From contig CCRI01000003.1 in the NCBI GenBank assembly GCA_000985875.1, positions 62,001-126,000 on the forward strand: a stretch of 64,000 nt of DNA, read 5' to 3'. The DNA is from Neorhizobium galegae bv. officinalis. Its GTDB lineage: Bacteria > Pseudomonadota > Alphaproteobacteria > Rhizobiales > Rhizobiaceae. The notes under the pieces are model-generated. The model was not told the origin of the DNA and searched no databases. It saw nothing but the letters and a program-made list of their open reading frames with translations. How positions within the stretch are numbered: position 1 is the first letter of the stretch; every line of letters begins with the position of its first letter. A program made the translations under genes and the position numbers. This document shows, one piece after another, positions 19,583 through 27,878 of the stretch.

Positions 19583-21145
19583 TCAGCTGAGCTTGAACGC
19601 GAGATACAGCAGCGACAGCGCGATGATCCACAGCGCGACGCGCCCCGAGCGATTGTGTCGCGCCTCCGACCTGCCGATGGCCTCTGTCGTCTCAGGATCG
19701 AAGCGCAGGCCGTGCTCGCTCATATGGACGAGTTCCTGGTGCAGCGTCTCCGTCTTCGCCGCGATCTCCGGCAACGCCTCGGCAAGCTTGACGGCAGCTT
19801 TGACGCCATCGCGCAGGTCCGAGACAATGCGCTTCGGCCCGAGATTGTCGCGGATCCATTGGCCGACGACCGGTTCCGAGGCCTTCCACATGTTGAAGCG
19901 TGGATCGAGCATGCGCGACACGCCCTCGACCACGACCATGGTCTTCTGCAGCAGGATCAGCTCGGTACGGGTCTGCATCTCGAACAGATCGGTGACCTCG
20001 AAGAGCAGCGCCAAGAGCCGCGCCATGGAGATCGTTTCCGCCGGCTGGCCGTGGATCGGTTCGCCGATCGCACGGATCGCCTGGGCGAAGCTCGCCACGT
20101 CGTGATGCGCCGGCACGTAGCCCGCCTCGAAATGCACTTCCGCGACGCGCATATAGTCGCGGGTAATGAAGCCGTAGAGGATTTCGGCGAGGAAACGGCG
20201 CTCCTTCTTGCCGAGCCGCCCGACAATGCCCATGTCGACGGCGACGATCGTGCCGGCAGCGTCGACGAACAGATTGCCGGGATGCATGTCCGCATGGAAA
20301 AAGCCGTCCCGCAGCGTGTGGCGCAGGAAGGACTGGATCAGTATCTCGGCGAGCTTTTCGAGATTGTGGCCGGCGGCGCGAAGACCTGCAACATCCGACA
20401 TCTTGACGCCGTCGATCCACTCCATGGTGATCACGTCGCGGCCGGTGCGTTCCCAGTCGACCAGCGGCACCCGGAAGCCGGGGTCGTCCTTGGTATTCTC
20501 GGCAATCTCGGAAAGCGCGGCGGCCTCCAGGCGCAGGTCCATTTCCACCTTGGTGGTTTGTTCGAGCGTTCGCGTCACCTCGACCGGCCTTAAGCGCCGG
20601 CTGGAGCGCATGAAGCGTTCCTGCATGCGCGACAGGAGGTACATGCTTTCGATGTCATGGGCGAAACGCTGGCGCACGCCCGGGCGCACCACCTTGATGG
20701 CCACTTTCCTGTCGTTGACGACGCCGGGATGGACCTGGGCGATCGAGGCTGCCGCGATCGGCTCGCCGAAGGAGGAATAGAGATCGCCGATCGTCCGGCC
20801 GAGCGATGCCTCGACCGCCGCTTTCGCAACCTCGGTCGGGAAGAAGGCCATCCGGTCCTGCAGCATGGCGAGATCGACGGCCCAGTCGACCCCGACCACA
20901 TCCGGACGGGTTGCAAGGAACTGACCGATCTTGACATAGGAAGGCCCCAGCCGGTCGACGGCACGCGTCAGCCGTTCGCTGCGCGCCTGCGTCTTGGAGC
21001 GAAACCGCGCCAAGGGCTCGACCAGCGCCTTGATGAGGCCGACGGAAGGCGGCATGTCCTGGGTCGGCAGGGCCGATACCACGCCTTCGCGCACAAGAAC
21101 CCAGCCGACGCGGGCAAGCCGGAAATAAGCGCCAATCGTGCTCAT
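19583..21145 (-). CDS. ubiB: ubiquinone biosynthesis atypical kinase UbiB
   Basis: 520 residues, the ABC1/ADCK family accessory ATPase needed for ubiquinone assembly. The hallmark KxGQ segment is PSYVKIGQFLATRPD, the Ala-rich nucleotide loop is in AAASIAQVHPG, and the catalytic/Mg loops are FHADMHPGNLF and VAVDMGIVG. The last 20 residues (VALWIIALSLLYLAFKLS) form a C-terminal membrane anchor. It follows ubiE by four bases, so the two are cotranscribed. The frame is open upstream through the end of ubiE, but MSTIGAYFRLARVG at 21145 is the family start. Confidence 0.95.
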   Translation of the reverse strand: MSTIGAYFRLARVGWVLVREGVVSALPTQDMPPSVGLIKALVEPLARFRSKTQARSERLTRAVDRLGPSYVKIGQFLATRPDVVGVDWAVDLAMLQDRMAFFPTEVAKAAVEASLGRTIGDLYSSFGEPIAAASIAQVHPGVVNDRKVAIKVVRPGVRQRFAHDIESMYLLSRMQERFMRSSRRLRPVEVTRTLEQTTKVEMDLRLEAAALSEIAENTKDDPGFRVPLVDWERTGRDVITMEWIDGVKMSDVAGLRAAGHNLEKLAEILIQSFLRHTLRDGFFHADMHPGNLFVDAAGTIVAVDMGIVGRLGKKERRFLAEILYGFITRDYMRVAEVHFEAGYVPAHHDVASFAQAIRAIGEPIHGQPAETISMARLLALLFEVTDLFEMQTRTELILLQKTMVVVEGVSRMLDPRFNMWKASEPVVGQWIRDNLGPKRIVSDLRDGVKAAVKLAEALPEIAAKTETLHQELVHMSEHGLRFDPETTEAIGRSEARHNRSGRVALWIIALSLLYLAFKLS

Positions 21146-21149
21146 GCGT

Positions 21150-21926
21150 TCAGAGCTTCCAGCCGGAATGCAGCGCCGCGATGCCGCCGGTATAATTGGT
21201 ATAGGTGACGCGCGAAAAACCCGCATTGCGGATCATCGCCGCAAAATTCTCCTGGTTCGGGAATTTGCGGATCGATTCCACCAGATATTGGTAGGGCTCG
21301 GCCTCGCCGGTGATCATCTTGCCGAAGCGCGGGATCGCCTTGAACGACCATTCCTCGTAGAAGCGCTCGAGAAGCGGCATCTCGACTTCGGAAAATTCCA
21401 GTACCAGCAGTCGTCCGCCACGTTTCAGCACGCGATAGGCCTCCTTCAGAGCCACGTCGATATGCGGGACGTTGCGGATGCCGAAAGCGATCGTATAGGC
21501 ATCGAAGGAATTCGCCTCGAAAGGCAGCGACTCGGCATTGGCCTCCACGAAGGCGAGATTTTCGGAAAGGCGTTTCTTTTCGGCCCGCTCGGCGCCGACC
21601 GCCAGCATCGAGCCGTTGATGTCGAGCACGGTCACATGCGCCTTGCGATCCGAAGCCTCGACGATGCGGAAAGCGATGTCGCCCGTGCCGCCAGCCACGT
21701 CCAGGGTTTTATAGCCGACGTCCTTTCTCGGATTGAGCGAGGCGATCAGCGCATCCTTCCAGACGCGGTGCATGCCGGCCGACATCACGTCGTTCATCAC
21801 GTCGTAGCGTTTGGCAACCTTGTGGAAGACGTCGTTGACAAGGCCCTGCTTCTCGCCGTCCGCAACCTTGCGGAAGCCATAGGACGTTTCCATCCCGCCG
21901 TCGGCGCTTGTACGGGCTTCAGTCAT
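21150..21926 (-). CDS. ubiE: ubiquinone/menaquinone biosynthesis C-methyltransferase
   Basis: 258 residues. It performs the SAM-dependent C-methylation of the benzoquinol ring in ubiquinone synthesis. The SAM site is [14 protein letters not shown], and the UbiE signature [14 protein letters not shown] follows; the N-terminal [11 protein letters not shown] and [18 protein letters not shown] are family-typical. AGGAG precedes ATG 21926, which is preferred over an in-frame start at 21980. It is first in the ubiE-ubiB pair and divergent from mutM. Confidence 0.95.
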   Translation of the reverse strand: MTEARTSADGGMETSYGFRKVADGEKQGLVNDVFHKVAKRYDVMNDVMSAGMHRVWKDALIASLNPRKDVGYKTLDVAGGTGDIAFRIVEASDRKAHVTVLDINGSMLAVGAERAEKKRLSENLAFVEANAESLPFEANSFDAYTIAFGIRNVPHIDVALKEAYRVLKRGGRLLVLEFSEVEMPLLERFYEEWSFKAIPRFGKMITGEAEPYQYLVESIRKFPNQENFAAMIRNAGFSRVTYTNYTGGIAALHSGWKL

Positions 21927-22077
21927 CGGTGAACTCCTAACGTCTCTCTTCTGGCCGGCGACCATAGCGAAATCGCTCATCGCACGCTATCTGTGGCGCG
22001 TGTCATTACATGGGTGCGACATCCGGTCCGGTCTATAGACCAGGCGCGATGTCGTTGAAACAGGAAGTTAGTCGATC

Positions 22078-22956
22078 ATGCCCGAATTGCCAGAGGTGGA
22101 AACCGTCCGGCGCGGTCTCGCCCCGGCAATGGAAGGTGCGGTGATCGCCAGGCTGGAACTCAATCGCCCGGACCTGCGCTTTCCGCTGCCGGAGAATTTT
22201 GCCGATGCCGTCAACGAACGCCGTATCGTCTCGCTCGGCAGGCGCGCCAAATACCTGCTGATCGACCTGGAGGACGACCTCACCGTAATCAGCCATCTCG
22301 GCATGTCCGGATCGTTTCGCATTGAGAACGAGGCGCTCGGCGAGTTTCACCATCCGCGTTCGAAGGATCAGAAACACGATCATGTCGTCTTCCATCTGAG
22401 ACAGAAGGAAGGCCTGCTGCGCGTCATCTATAACGACCCGCGCCGCTTCGGCTTCATGCAGCTCTGGAAGCGCAGCGAGCTCGATCTTTATCCGGCTTTT
22501 GCCGAGCTCGGGCCGGAGCCGACCGGCAATGCGCTCGATGCCGATTATCTGGCGGCGAGGTTGGCGGGCAAGAGCCAGCCGCTCAAGGGCGCTCTCCTCG
22601 ACCAGACCGTGATAGCGGGTCTCGGCAATATCTACGTCTGCGAGGCGCTGTGGCGCTCGCATCTTTCGCCGAAACGCGCCGCCGGCAGCGTCGTCACCAA
22701 GACCGGCAGGCCGAACAAGGAACTGGTCCTCCTCAACCAGTCGATCCGCGATGTTATTGCCGATGCGATCGCCGCCGGAGGTTCGTCGCTGAGAGATCAT
22801 ATCCAGACGGATGGCTCGCTTGGCTATTTCCAGCACTCCTTTTCCGTCTACGACCGGGAAGGCGCCGCTTGCCGCACGCCGGGCTGCGGCGGTACCGTCG
22901 CGCGTATCACCCAGGCGGGCCGCTCCACCTTCTATTGCCCGGCCTGCCAGAAATAG
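22078..22956 (+). CDS. mutM: formamidopyrimidine-DNA glycosylase
   Basis: This 292-residue base-excision repair enzyme removes 8-oxoguanine and formamidopyrimidines and nicks the abasic site. [14 protein letters not shown] places catalytic P2 and E3 at the N-terminus; the DNA-binding helix-two-turn-helix region contains [20 protein letters not shown]; the C-terminal zinc finger has CX4C (CRTPGC) and CX2C (CPAC). All catalytic and zinc residues appear intact. It starts a rightward run with the enoyl-CoA hydratase gene. Confidence 0.96.
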   Translation: MPELPEVETVRRGLAPAMEGAVIARLELNRPDLRFPLPENFADAVNERRIVSLGRRAKYLLIDLEDDLTVISHLGMSGSFRIENEALGEFHHPRSKDQKHDHVVFHLRQKEGLLRVIYNDPRRFGFMQLWKRSELDLYPAFAELGPEPTGNALDADYLAARLAGKSQPLKGALLDQTVIAGLGNIYVCEALWRSHLSPKRAAGSVVTKTGRPNKELVLLNQSIRDVIADAIAAGGSSLRDHIQTDGSLGYFQHSFSVYDREGAACRTPGCGGTVARITQAGRSTFYCPACQK

Positions 22957-22988
22957 CCGCCGCCAGAAACATAAAGAGGAGACATGGG

Positions 22989-23762
22989 ATGAGCTACGAA
23001 ACCTTGCTGACCGAAACCCGGGGCGCCGTCGCGCTCATCACCCTCAATCGTCCGAAGGCGCTGAATGCGCTGAACTCGACCGTGATGGTCGAATTGACCG
23101 AAGCGCTTTCCGCCTTCGGCAAGGACGAGGCGATCGTGGCGATCGTGCTGACCGGCTCGGAAAAGGCCTTTGCCGCCGGCGCCGATATCAAGGAAATGCA
23201 GGGCATCGATTTCGTCGAGGCCTATGTCAACGACTTCATCTCCGGCTGGGAGGCGATCGCCGCCACCCGCAAGCCGATGATCGCCGCCGTCTCCGGCTTC
23301 GCGCTCGGCGGCGGATGCGAGCTTGCCATGATGTGCGATTTCATCATCGCCTCGGAAACCGCGAAGTTCGGCCAGCCGGAGATCACCCTCGGCGTCATTC
23401 CCGGCATGGGCGGCTCGCAGCGGCTGACGCGAGCGGTCGGCAAGGCAAAGGCGATGGACATGGTCATGACCGGCCGGATGATGGATGTGGCGGAAGCGGA
23501 GCGGGCGGGGCTGGTGTCGCGGATCGTTTCGCCGGAGCGTCTGCTCGACGAGGCGGTCGAGGCGGCAGCGAAGATTGCCTCTTTCCCGCGCGCCGCGGTG
23601 CTGATGGCCAAGGAGGCCGTCAATCGCTCCTTCGAGACGACGCTGGCAGAAGGCCTGCGCTTCGAACGGCGGCTTTTCCATTCGTTGTTTGCGACCGCCG
23701 ACCAGAAGGAAGGCATGGCCGCCTTCGTGGAAAAGCGCAAGCCGCAGTTCTCCAACCGGTAA
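22989..23762 (+). CDS. enoyl-CoA hydratase
   Basis: 257 residues, crotonase fold. The oxyanion-hole segments are [10 protein letters not shown] and [16 protein letters not shown], and the two catalytic glutamates are in GGCELA and [14 protein letters not shown], as in mitochondrial-type short-chain enoyl-CoA hydratases. It hydrates trans-2-enoyl-CoA in fatty-acid beta-oxidation. AAGAGGAG lies just upstream of the tandem ATGs; the ATG at 22989 is in frame. Rhizobial annotation often calls this fadB1-like. Confidence 0.92.
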   Translation: MSYETLLTETRGAVALITLNRPKALNALNSTVMVELTEALSAFGKDEAIVAIVLTGSEKAFAAGADIKEMQGIDFVEAYVNDFISGWEAIAATRKPMIAAVSGFALGGGCELAMMCDFIIASETAKFGQPEITLGVIPGMGGSQRLTRAVGKAKAMDMVMTGRMMDVAEAERAGLVSRIVSPERLLDEAVEAAAKIASFPRAAVLMAKEAVNRSFETTLAEGLRFERRLFHSLFATADQKEGMAAFVEKRKPQFSNR

Positions 23763-23800
23763 ATCGCGCAAAAGCGGATGGTCATCCGCCAAAATGCGCG

Positions 23801-23829
23801 TTGACTGGGGCGGGTATTCCGGTTATATG
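23801..23829 (+). promoter_or_regulatory. rpsT promoter
   Basis: TTGACT (23801-23806), 17-bp spacer, TATATG (23824-23829). Near-consensus and well placed for ribosomal protein gene expression; the resulting leader would be about 118 nt and contains a hairpin (23844-23865). Confidence 0.75.
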
Positions 23830-23843
23830 CCCGCCCACAGTTG

Positions 23844-23865
23844 GGAAAGCCTGATCATGGCTTCC
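23844..23865 (+). promoter_or_regulatory. hairpin in the rpsT leader
   Basis: GGAAAGCC (23844-23851) and GGCTTCC (23859-23865) pair with one bulged A around a 7-nt loop. A leader structure could mediate S20 autogenous control, which is known in E. coli, but sequence homology to that leader is not evident. Confidence 0.3.
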
Positions 23866-23953
23866 TCTATTGCTCCCGAATTGCTGGATTGATGGTCGCA
23901 AGGACCGGCGCGGCAACGGCGGAGTTTGGTTCGAATTCGTAGAGAGGCATGAA

Positions 23954-24220
23954 ATGGCCAATACAACTTCGGCGAAAAAAGCGACCCGCAAGATCGCTCG
24001 CCGTACCGCAGTCAACAAGTCCCGCCGCTCGCGCGTTCGCGGCTTCATCCGTAAGGTCGAGGAAGCCATCGCTTCCGGCGACATGACCGTTGCTGCAGAA
24101 GCCCTCAAGGCTGCCCAGCCGGAGATCCAGCGCGCTGCCACCAAGGGCGTGCTTCACAGCAATACGGCATCCCGCAAGGTGTCCCGTCTTGCTGCACGTG
24201 TGAAGGCCCTTTCGGCCTGA
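23954..24220 (+). CDS. rpsT: 30S ribosomal protein S20
   Basis: 88 residues, very basic, starting [17 protein letters not shown]. The S20 pattern is clear: Lys/Arg-rich N-terminal helix, [17 protein letters not shown], and [20 protein letters not shown] at the C-terminus. It binds 16S rRNA early in 30S assembly. AGAGAGGC precedes the ATG. A strong promoter lies 125 bases upstream and a rho-independent terminator immediately follows, so it is a single-gene unit. Confidence 0.97.
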   Translation: MANTTSAKKATRKIARRTAVNKSRRSRVRGFIRKVEEAIASGDMTVAAEALKAAQPEIQRAATKGVLHSNTASRKVSRLAARVKALSA

Positions 24221-24245
24221 TCATTTCACAAACTGTATCATAATG

Positions 24246-24273
24246 AAGCCTGGTCCTCTCGACCGGGCTTTTT
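24246..24273 (+). terminator. rpsT rho-independent terminator
   Basis: AGCCTGGTC (24247-24255) pairs with GACCGGGCT (24261-24269), with one G-T wobble and a 5-nt loop, followed by TTTTT (24269-24273). Confidence 0.85.
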
Positions 24274-24378
24274 GTGTTTCTCTCAGGGCTCCTTATATTT
24301 ATCCGGCTCATTAACAATTTCGTGTCATCGGCGTGACAGAAAATAGTTATTGTAATCAATGAGTTATTGGAGGTCTAT

Positions 24379-24548
24379 GAGTCTGTGGGTGACTTTGGCG
24401 ATGGTCAAAAGCCCCCAGGTGGAGTCAAGAGGATTTTTATTTTTTCTGTGAACGATCGTTCAGAATGTATGTCAATTTTGAATCCCATTGATTCAACAGC
24501 GATTCTCCATGACGGCCTCTGTGACATTCAAATCACGCTCCCGGAGTC
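24379..24548. promoter_or_regulatory. cluster of six GANTC (CcrM-type methylation) sites
   Basis: Sites: GAGTC 24379, GAGTC 24422, GAATC 24480, GATTC 24490, GATTC 24501, GAGTC 24544. Six in 170 bases, against fewer than one expected at random. In Caulobacter, CcrM methylation at GANTC controls dnaA transcription; a similar role here is inferred. Confidence 0.6.
24449..24462. promoter_or_regulatory. 14-bp perfect palindrome, possible operator
   Basis: TGAACGATCGTTCA is self-complementary over all 14 bases, directly after an A/T-rich tract (24432-24445). Its form suits a dimeric helix-turn-helix repressor; the protein is unknown. Confidence 0.4.
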
Positions 24549-24699
24549 AACGCCCGCCTCTTAATTTTGCGTAAAATTCATCATTGATCTTGGCATTTGA
24601 TCCTGCCTAAATGACCTTCAGCAAGGGGCGCGGGGATTACTTCAGAAGGCTGCCGGTTACCGTCACGTGTTGGGCGGAAGGCAGACTTTTACCCTTTGC

Positions 24700-24764
24700 A
24701 ACGGGATAAATTCTCCCGTTTTCCTGATAACCATCGGTTGCGGTCCGGAAATTGGCATTTCCGG
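24700..24764 (+). promoter_or_regulatory. two hairpins in the dnaA upstream region
   Basis: AACGGGA (24700-24706)/TCCCGTT (24714-24720), followed by TT, resembles a weak terminator. CCGGAAAT (24745-24752)/ATTTCCGG (24757-24764), with loop TGGC, is a perfect 8-bp hairpin. Together they could attenuate or stabilise a long dnaA leader. Confidence 0.35.
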
Positions 24765-25022
24765 AAACGGTCGGTTTTTGTCAACGCGATCCGGTCCAGT
24801 GTCCGGATGAAGGAGGTGGAAGAAGTTCGAACGGCTCATGATGAGGATGAGAGCGTTCGTATATGCGGGGTGGCTCCCGCAAGCCCAGACCGTTCACGAG
24901 GCGGGCTGAGCGCGACTTTCGATCGGCTGCGAGGACGAGCGAAGGTTTTGAAAAAAGGGGACGGGCGGCGACGGTTCTCAATGATTGGGAATGGTTTGCT
25001 ATGCCTTGAAACGAAGTTTGTT

Positions 25023-25048
25023 CTGGCGGCGTTAACGAGAACCGCCAG
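25023..25048 (+). promoter_or_regulatory. hairpin just upstream of dnaA start
   Basis: CTGGCGG (25023-25029) and CCGCCAG (25042-25048) pair perfectly; the loop contains the palindrome CGTTAACG (25030-25037). It lies 13 bases before the GGAAGG ribosome binding site, so it could modulate translation or bind a regulator. Confidence 0.4.
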
Positions 25049-25075
25049 GCTACGAGATTTGGAAGGCGGCGAATT

Positions 25076-26641
25076 ATGCATATGAATACTATATCAGCCC
25101 GTGCAGGTAATGGGGACCAGGCGCGGCAGGCATTTGATCCAAGTTGCTCCCAGGCGGCAGGGGAAACGACGGAAATGAAGCATAATGCTCTTTTTGAGCG
25201 GTTTAGTGCGCGTCTGAAGGCACAGGTCGGTCAGGATGTTTATGCAAGCTGGTTCGGGCGTTTGAAGCTGCATTCCGTCTCAAAGAGCGTTGTTCGGCTC
25301 ACGGTGCCGACCACTTTTCTGAAGTCCTGGATCAACAATCGTTACCTCGATCTGATCACCACCATATTCCAGGCGGAAGACGCCGAGATCCTGAAGGTCG
25401 AAATCCTGGTGCGTAGCGCAAGTCGCAGCACCAAGGCCCCCGTGGCAGGTGAAGAGCGCAGCCTGGCACCGGAACCTGCTGTTGTTGCCTCGTTTCCGCG
25501 TTCTCAAGGCCCCCGCGAGATTGGCAAGATCGCGACCTTCCCGTCGCCGTCTGCTGCGCCGGCACGTTCTGCCCAGGCTCCCGGACCGCTGTTCGGCTCT
25601 CCGCTCGACAGCCGTTTCACCTTCGACACTTTCGTGGAAGGCCCGTCTAACCGGGTAGCGCTTGCTGCGGCCAAGACCATCGCCGAAGCCGGCGCCAGCG
25701 CGGTCCGCTTCAATCCGCTCTTCATTCATTCGGGCGTCGGCCTTGGCAAGACGCACCTTCTGCAGGCGATCGCCAATGCGGCCGTCGGCAGCGAGCGCAT
25801 GCCGCGGGTGGTCTATCTGACGGCGGAATATTTCATGTGGCGTTTCGCGACCGCGATCCGCGACAACGACGCGCTGACGCTGAAGGACTCTCTGCGCAAT
25901 ATCGACCTGCTGATCATCGACGACATGCAGTTCCTGCAGGGCAAGATGATCCAGAACGAGTTCTGCCATCTCCTGAACATGCTGCTCGACAGCGCCAAGC
26001 AGGTGGTGGTTGCCGCCGATCGGGCGCCCTGGGAGCTGGAATCGCTCGATCCGCGTGTCCGCTCGCGTCTGCAGGGCGGTGTGGCAATCGAAGTCGAGGC
26101 CCCGGATTACGAGATGCGTCTCGAAATGATTAAGGGTCGCCTCGCGACCGCCCGCCAGGACGATCCGTCACTCGATATCCCTGCGGAAATCCTGAGCCAC
26201 GTCGCCCGCAATGTGACCGCCAGCGGTCGCGAGCTGGAAGGCGCATTCAACCAGCTTCTGTTCCGTCGCTCCTTCGAACCCTCCCTGTCGATCGAGCGTG
26301 TCGATGAACTGCTCGCCCATCTGGTTGGTGCAGGCGAGGCCAAGCGGGTCCGTATCGAGGACATCCAGCGCATCGTGGCGCGTCATTACAATGTGTCGCG
26401 CCAGGAACTGGTCTCGAACCGCCGCACCCGGGTGATCGTCAAGCCGCGCCAGATCGCCATGTATCTGTCGAAGACGCTGACGCCGCGTTCCTTCCCGGAA
26501 ATCGGTCGCCGTTTCGGCGGCAGGGATCACACGACCGTCCTGCATGCCGTCCGCAAGATCGAGGAATTGATTTCGGGTGACACGAAGCTTAGCCACGAAG
26601 TAGAACTCTTGAAACGGCTGATCAACGAGAACAACGCTTAA
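25076..26641 (+). CDS. dnaA: chromosomal replication initiator DnaA
   Basis: 521 residues. Domain I (about 34-110: [26 protein letters not shown]) binds partner proteins; domain II is a Pro/Ala-rich linker; domain III is AAA+ with [10 protein letters not shown] (Walker A) and LLIIDDMQF (Walker B); domain IV binds DnaA boxes with [22 protein letters not shown] 25076 has GGAAGG upstream; the ATG at 25175 ([10 protein letters not shown]), where conservation begins, is an alternative start. The upstream interval carries a GANTC cluster and hairpins. The next gene starts five bases after the stop. Confidence 0.97.
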   Translation: MHMNTISARAGNGDQARQAFDPSCSQAAGETTEMKHNALFERFSARLKAQVGQDVYASWFGRLKLHSVSKSVVRLTVPTTFLKSWINNRYLDLITTIFQAEDAEILKVEILVRSASRSTKAPVAGEERSLAPEPAVVASFPRSQGPREIGKIATFPSPSAAPARSAQAPGPLFGSPLDSRFTFDTFVEGPSNRVALAAAKTIAEAGASAVRFNPLFIHSGVGLGKTHLLQAIANAAVGSERMPRVVYLTAEYFMWRFATAIRDNDALTLKDSLRNIDLLIIDDMQFLQGKMIQNEFCHLLNMLLDSAKQVVVAADRAPWELESLDPRVRSRLQGGVAIEVEAPDYEMRLEMIKGRLATARQDDPSLDIPAEILSHVARNVTASGRELEGAFNQLLFRRSFEPSLSIERVDELLAHLVGAGEAKRVRIEDIQRIVARHYNVSRQELVSNRRTRVIVKPRQIAMYLSKTLTPRSFPEIGRRFGGRDHTTVLHAVRKIEELISGDTKLSHEVELLKRLINENNA

Positions 26642-26646
26642 GATCC

Positions 26647-27264
26647 ATGTTTCTGCTATCCGTTGCAACGATCTGGGCCGTGGCGTGCATAACGCCAGGG
26701 CCCAATACGCTTCTGGTCATGCGTTATGCGCTGACCGCGCCGCGCCGCGTTCCTGTCCTGGCGGCGATGGGGACCATTACCGGCACGCTCTGCTGGGGTT
26801 TTGCCGGCTGGCTGGGGATCAATGCGCTTTTTCAGGCCGCTCCGTTTGCCTATGTGGCGCTCAAGATCGTCGGCGGGCTTTATCTCGTCTGGCTCGGATT
26901 GAAGATCTTCCTGGATGCGCGAAAGTCGCGCCAGTCGGCTGATATCGTGGCGGCTCGTGTCGAGGTGCCGCTCAAGACCGCCTACCGGATGGGGCTGGCA
27001 ACCAATCTTGCCAATCCGAAATCGGCGCTCTTCGTCGCCAGTCTTTTCGCCGCGACCATGCCGGCCGGAACGCCTTTCCTGTATGGCCTGGCGGCGATTG
27101 CCGTCATGGTCGCCGTCTCGACAGTCTATTATACCTTCCTGGTCGCGCTGATCACCCACAGATCGGTGGCGGCGGCCTATCTCAAGGCCAAGAAAAAGAT
27201 CGATCTCGGCGTCGGCATGATTTTCGTCGGTTTCGGCACCAAGCTGCTGATGTCGCAGCGCTGA
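26647..27264 (+). CDS. LysE/RhtB-family amino-acid exporter
   Basis: 205 residues with about six membrane helices. The N-terminal segment ITPGPNTLLVMRYAL matches the LysE/RhtB signature, and GMGLATNLANPKSALFVASL-like residues (YRMGLATNLANPKSALF) form the second conserved block. It exports an amino acid or related metabolite from the cytoplasm; substrate unknown. It begins five bases after the dnaA stop with only a weak ribosome binding site, suggesting translational coupling, although a functional link with replication is not expected. Confidence 0.88.
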   Translation: MFLLSVATIWAVACITPGPNTLLVMRYALTAPRRVPVLAAMGTITGTLCWGFAGWLGINALFQAAPFAYVALKIVGGLYLVWLGLKIFLDARKSRQSADIVAARVEVPLKTAYRMGLATNLANPKSALFVASLFAATMPAGTPFLYGLAAIAVMVAVSTVYYTFLVALITHRSVAAAYLKAKKKIDLGVGMIFVGFGTKLLMSQR

Positions 27265-27273
27265 GGATCAGCG

Positions 27274-27867
27274 ATGGCCATCGAGAAGGATCCCACGGCC
27301 AGCTTTTATAGCGAAAACGCGGTGACCTACGCGGCAAGTTCTGCTGCGAACATACGCCGCCTCGATAGCTTCCTGTCGAAACTCGCGCCCGGCGCCGCCA
27401 TCCTCGAACTCGGCTGCGGCAGCGGGCGGGATAGCGAGGTGATGATCACGCGGGGTTTCGACGTCACGCCCACGGATGGCACGCCGGAGATGGCGGAGCA
27501 GGCCGCCAAACATCTGGGCAGGCCGGTTGACGTGCTCCGTTTCGGGGAAATCGACGCGGTCTCGGCGTTTGACGGTATATGGGCGAATGCATGCCTCCTG
27601 CATCCGCCGCGGGTGGAACTCGGTGGCATTCTCGGCCGCATCCACAAGGCCTTGCGCCCGGGCGGCGTCTTCTACGCGAGCTTCAAGGCCGGCGAGGCCG
27701 AAGGTTATGATGGCCTCGGACGTTATTACAACTATCCGTCCAGGGCCTGGCTAAGCGCCGCTTACGAGGCTTTCACCTGGGCTTCCGTCGATATCGATGA
27801 AGTTCACGGCAGCGGTTACGACAAAAAGCCGACCGACTGGCTGCATGTTCTGGCGGAAAAAGCTTAA
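27274..27867 (+). CDS. class I SAM-dependent methyltransferase (TehB-like)
   Basis: 197 residues. SAM motif I is AILELGCGSGRDSEVMITRG, motif II contains DVTPTDGTPEM, and GGILGRIHKALRPGGVFYASF is the post-motif region of small-molecule methyltransferases. It resembles TehB and similar stand-alone enzymes; substrate unknown. It follows the LysE-type gene by nine bases (GAGGATCAGCG before ATG 27274) and is convergent with hemW. Confidence 0.82.
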   Translation: MAIEKDPTASFYSENAVTYAASSAANIRRLDSFLSKLAPGAAILELGCGSGRDSEVMITRGFDVTPTDGTPEMAEQAAKHLGRPVDVLRFGEIDAVSAFDGIWANACLLHPPRVELGGILGRIHKALRPGGVFYASFKAGEAEGYDGLGRYYNYPSRAWLSAAYEAFTWASVDIDEVHGSGYDKKPTDWLHVLAEKA

Positions 27868-27878
27868 GCGCCGGATTT

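Larger units (their letters stand above)
24274..25075 (+). promoter_or_regulatory. long non-coding interval upstream of dnaA
   Basis: About 800 bases without a convincing gene. The first 300 bases are AT-rich and carry six GANTC sites (24379-24548) and a 14-bp perfect palindrome (24449-24462). The later part carries hairpins at 24700-24720, 24745-24764 and 25023-25048. I find no cluster of DnaA boxes, so this looks like a dnaA control region rather than the replication origin; in Sinorhizobium and Caulobacter the origin lies near hemE, which is not in this window. Confidence 0.6.

Noticed and set aside
24377..24451. 24-codon open frame (MSLWVTLAMVK...) with GGAGG close to its ATG
   Set aside because: The ribosome-binding site is only three bases from the ATG and composition is unlike a gene. 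Its codons overlap GANTC sites; a leader peptide is possible but unsupported.
24274..25075. Chromosomal origin of replication upstream of dnaA
   Set aside because: No cluster of DnaA boxes is found in the interval. In Sinorhizobium and Caulobacter the origin lies beside hemE, which is not here. A control region for dnaA explains the features better.
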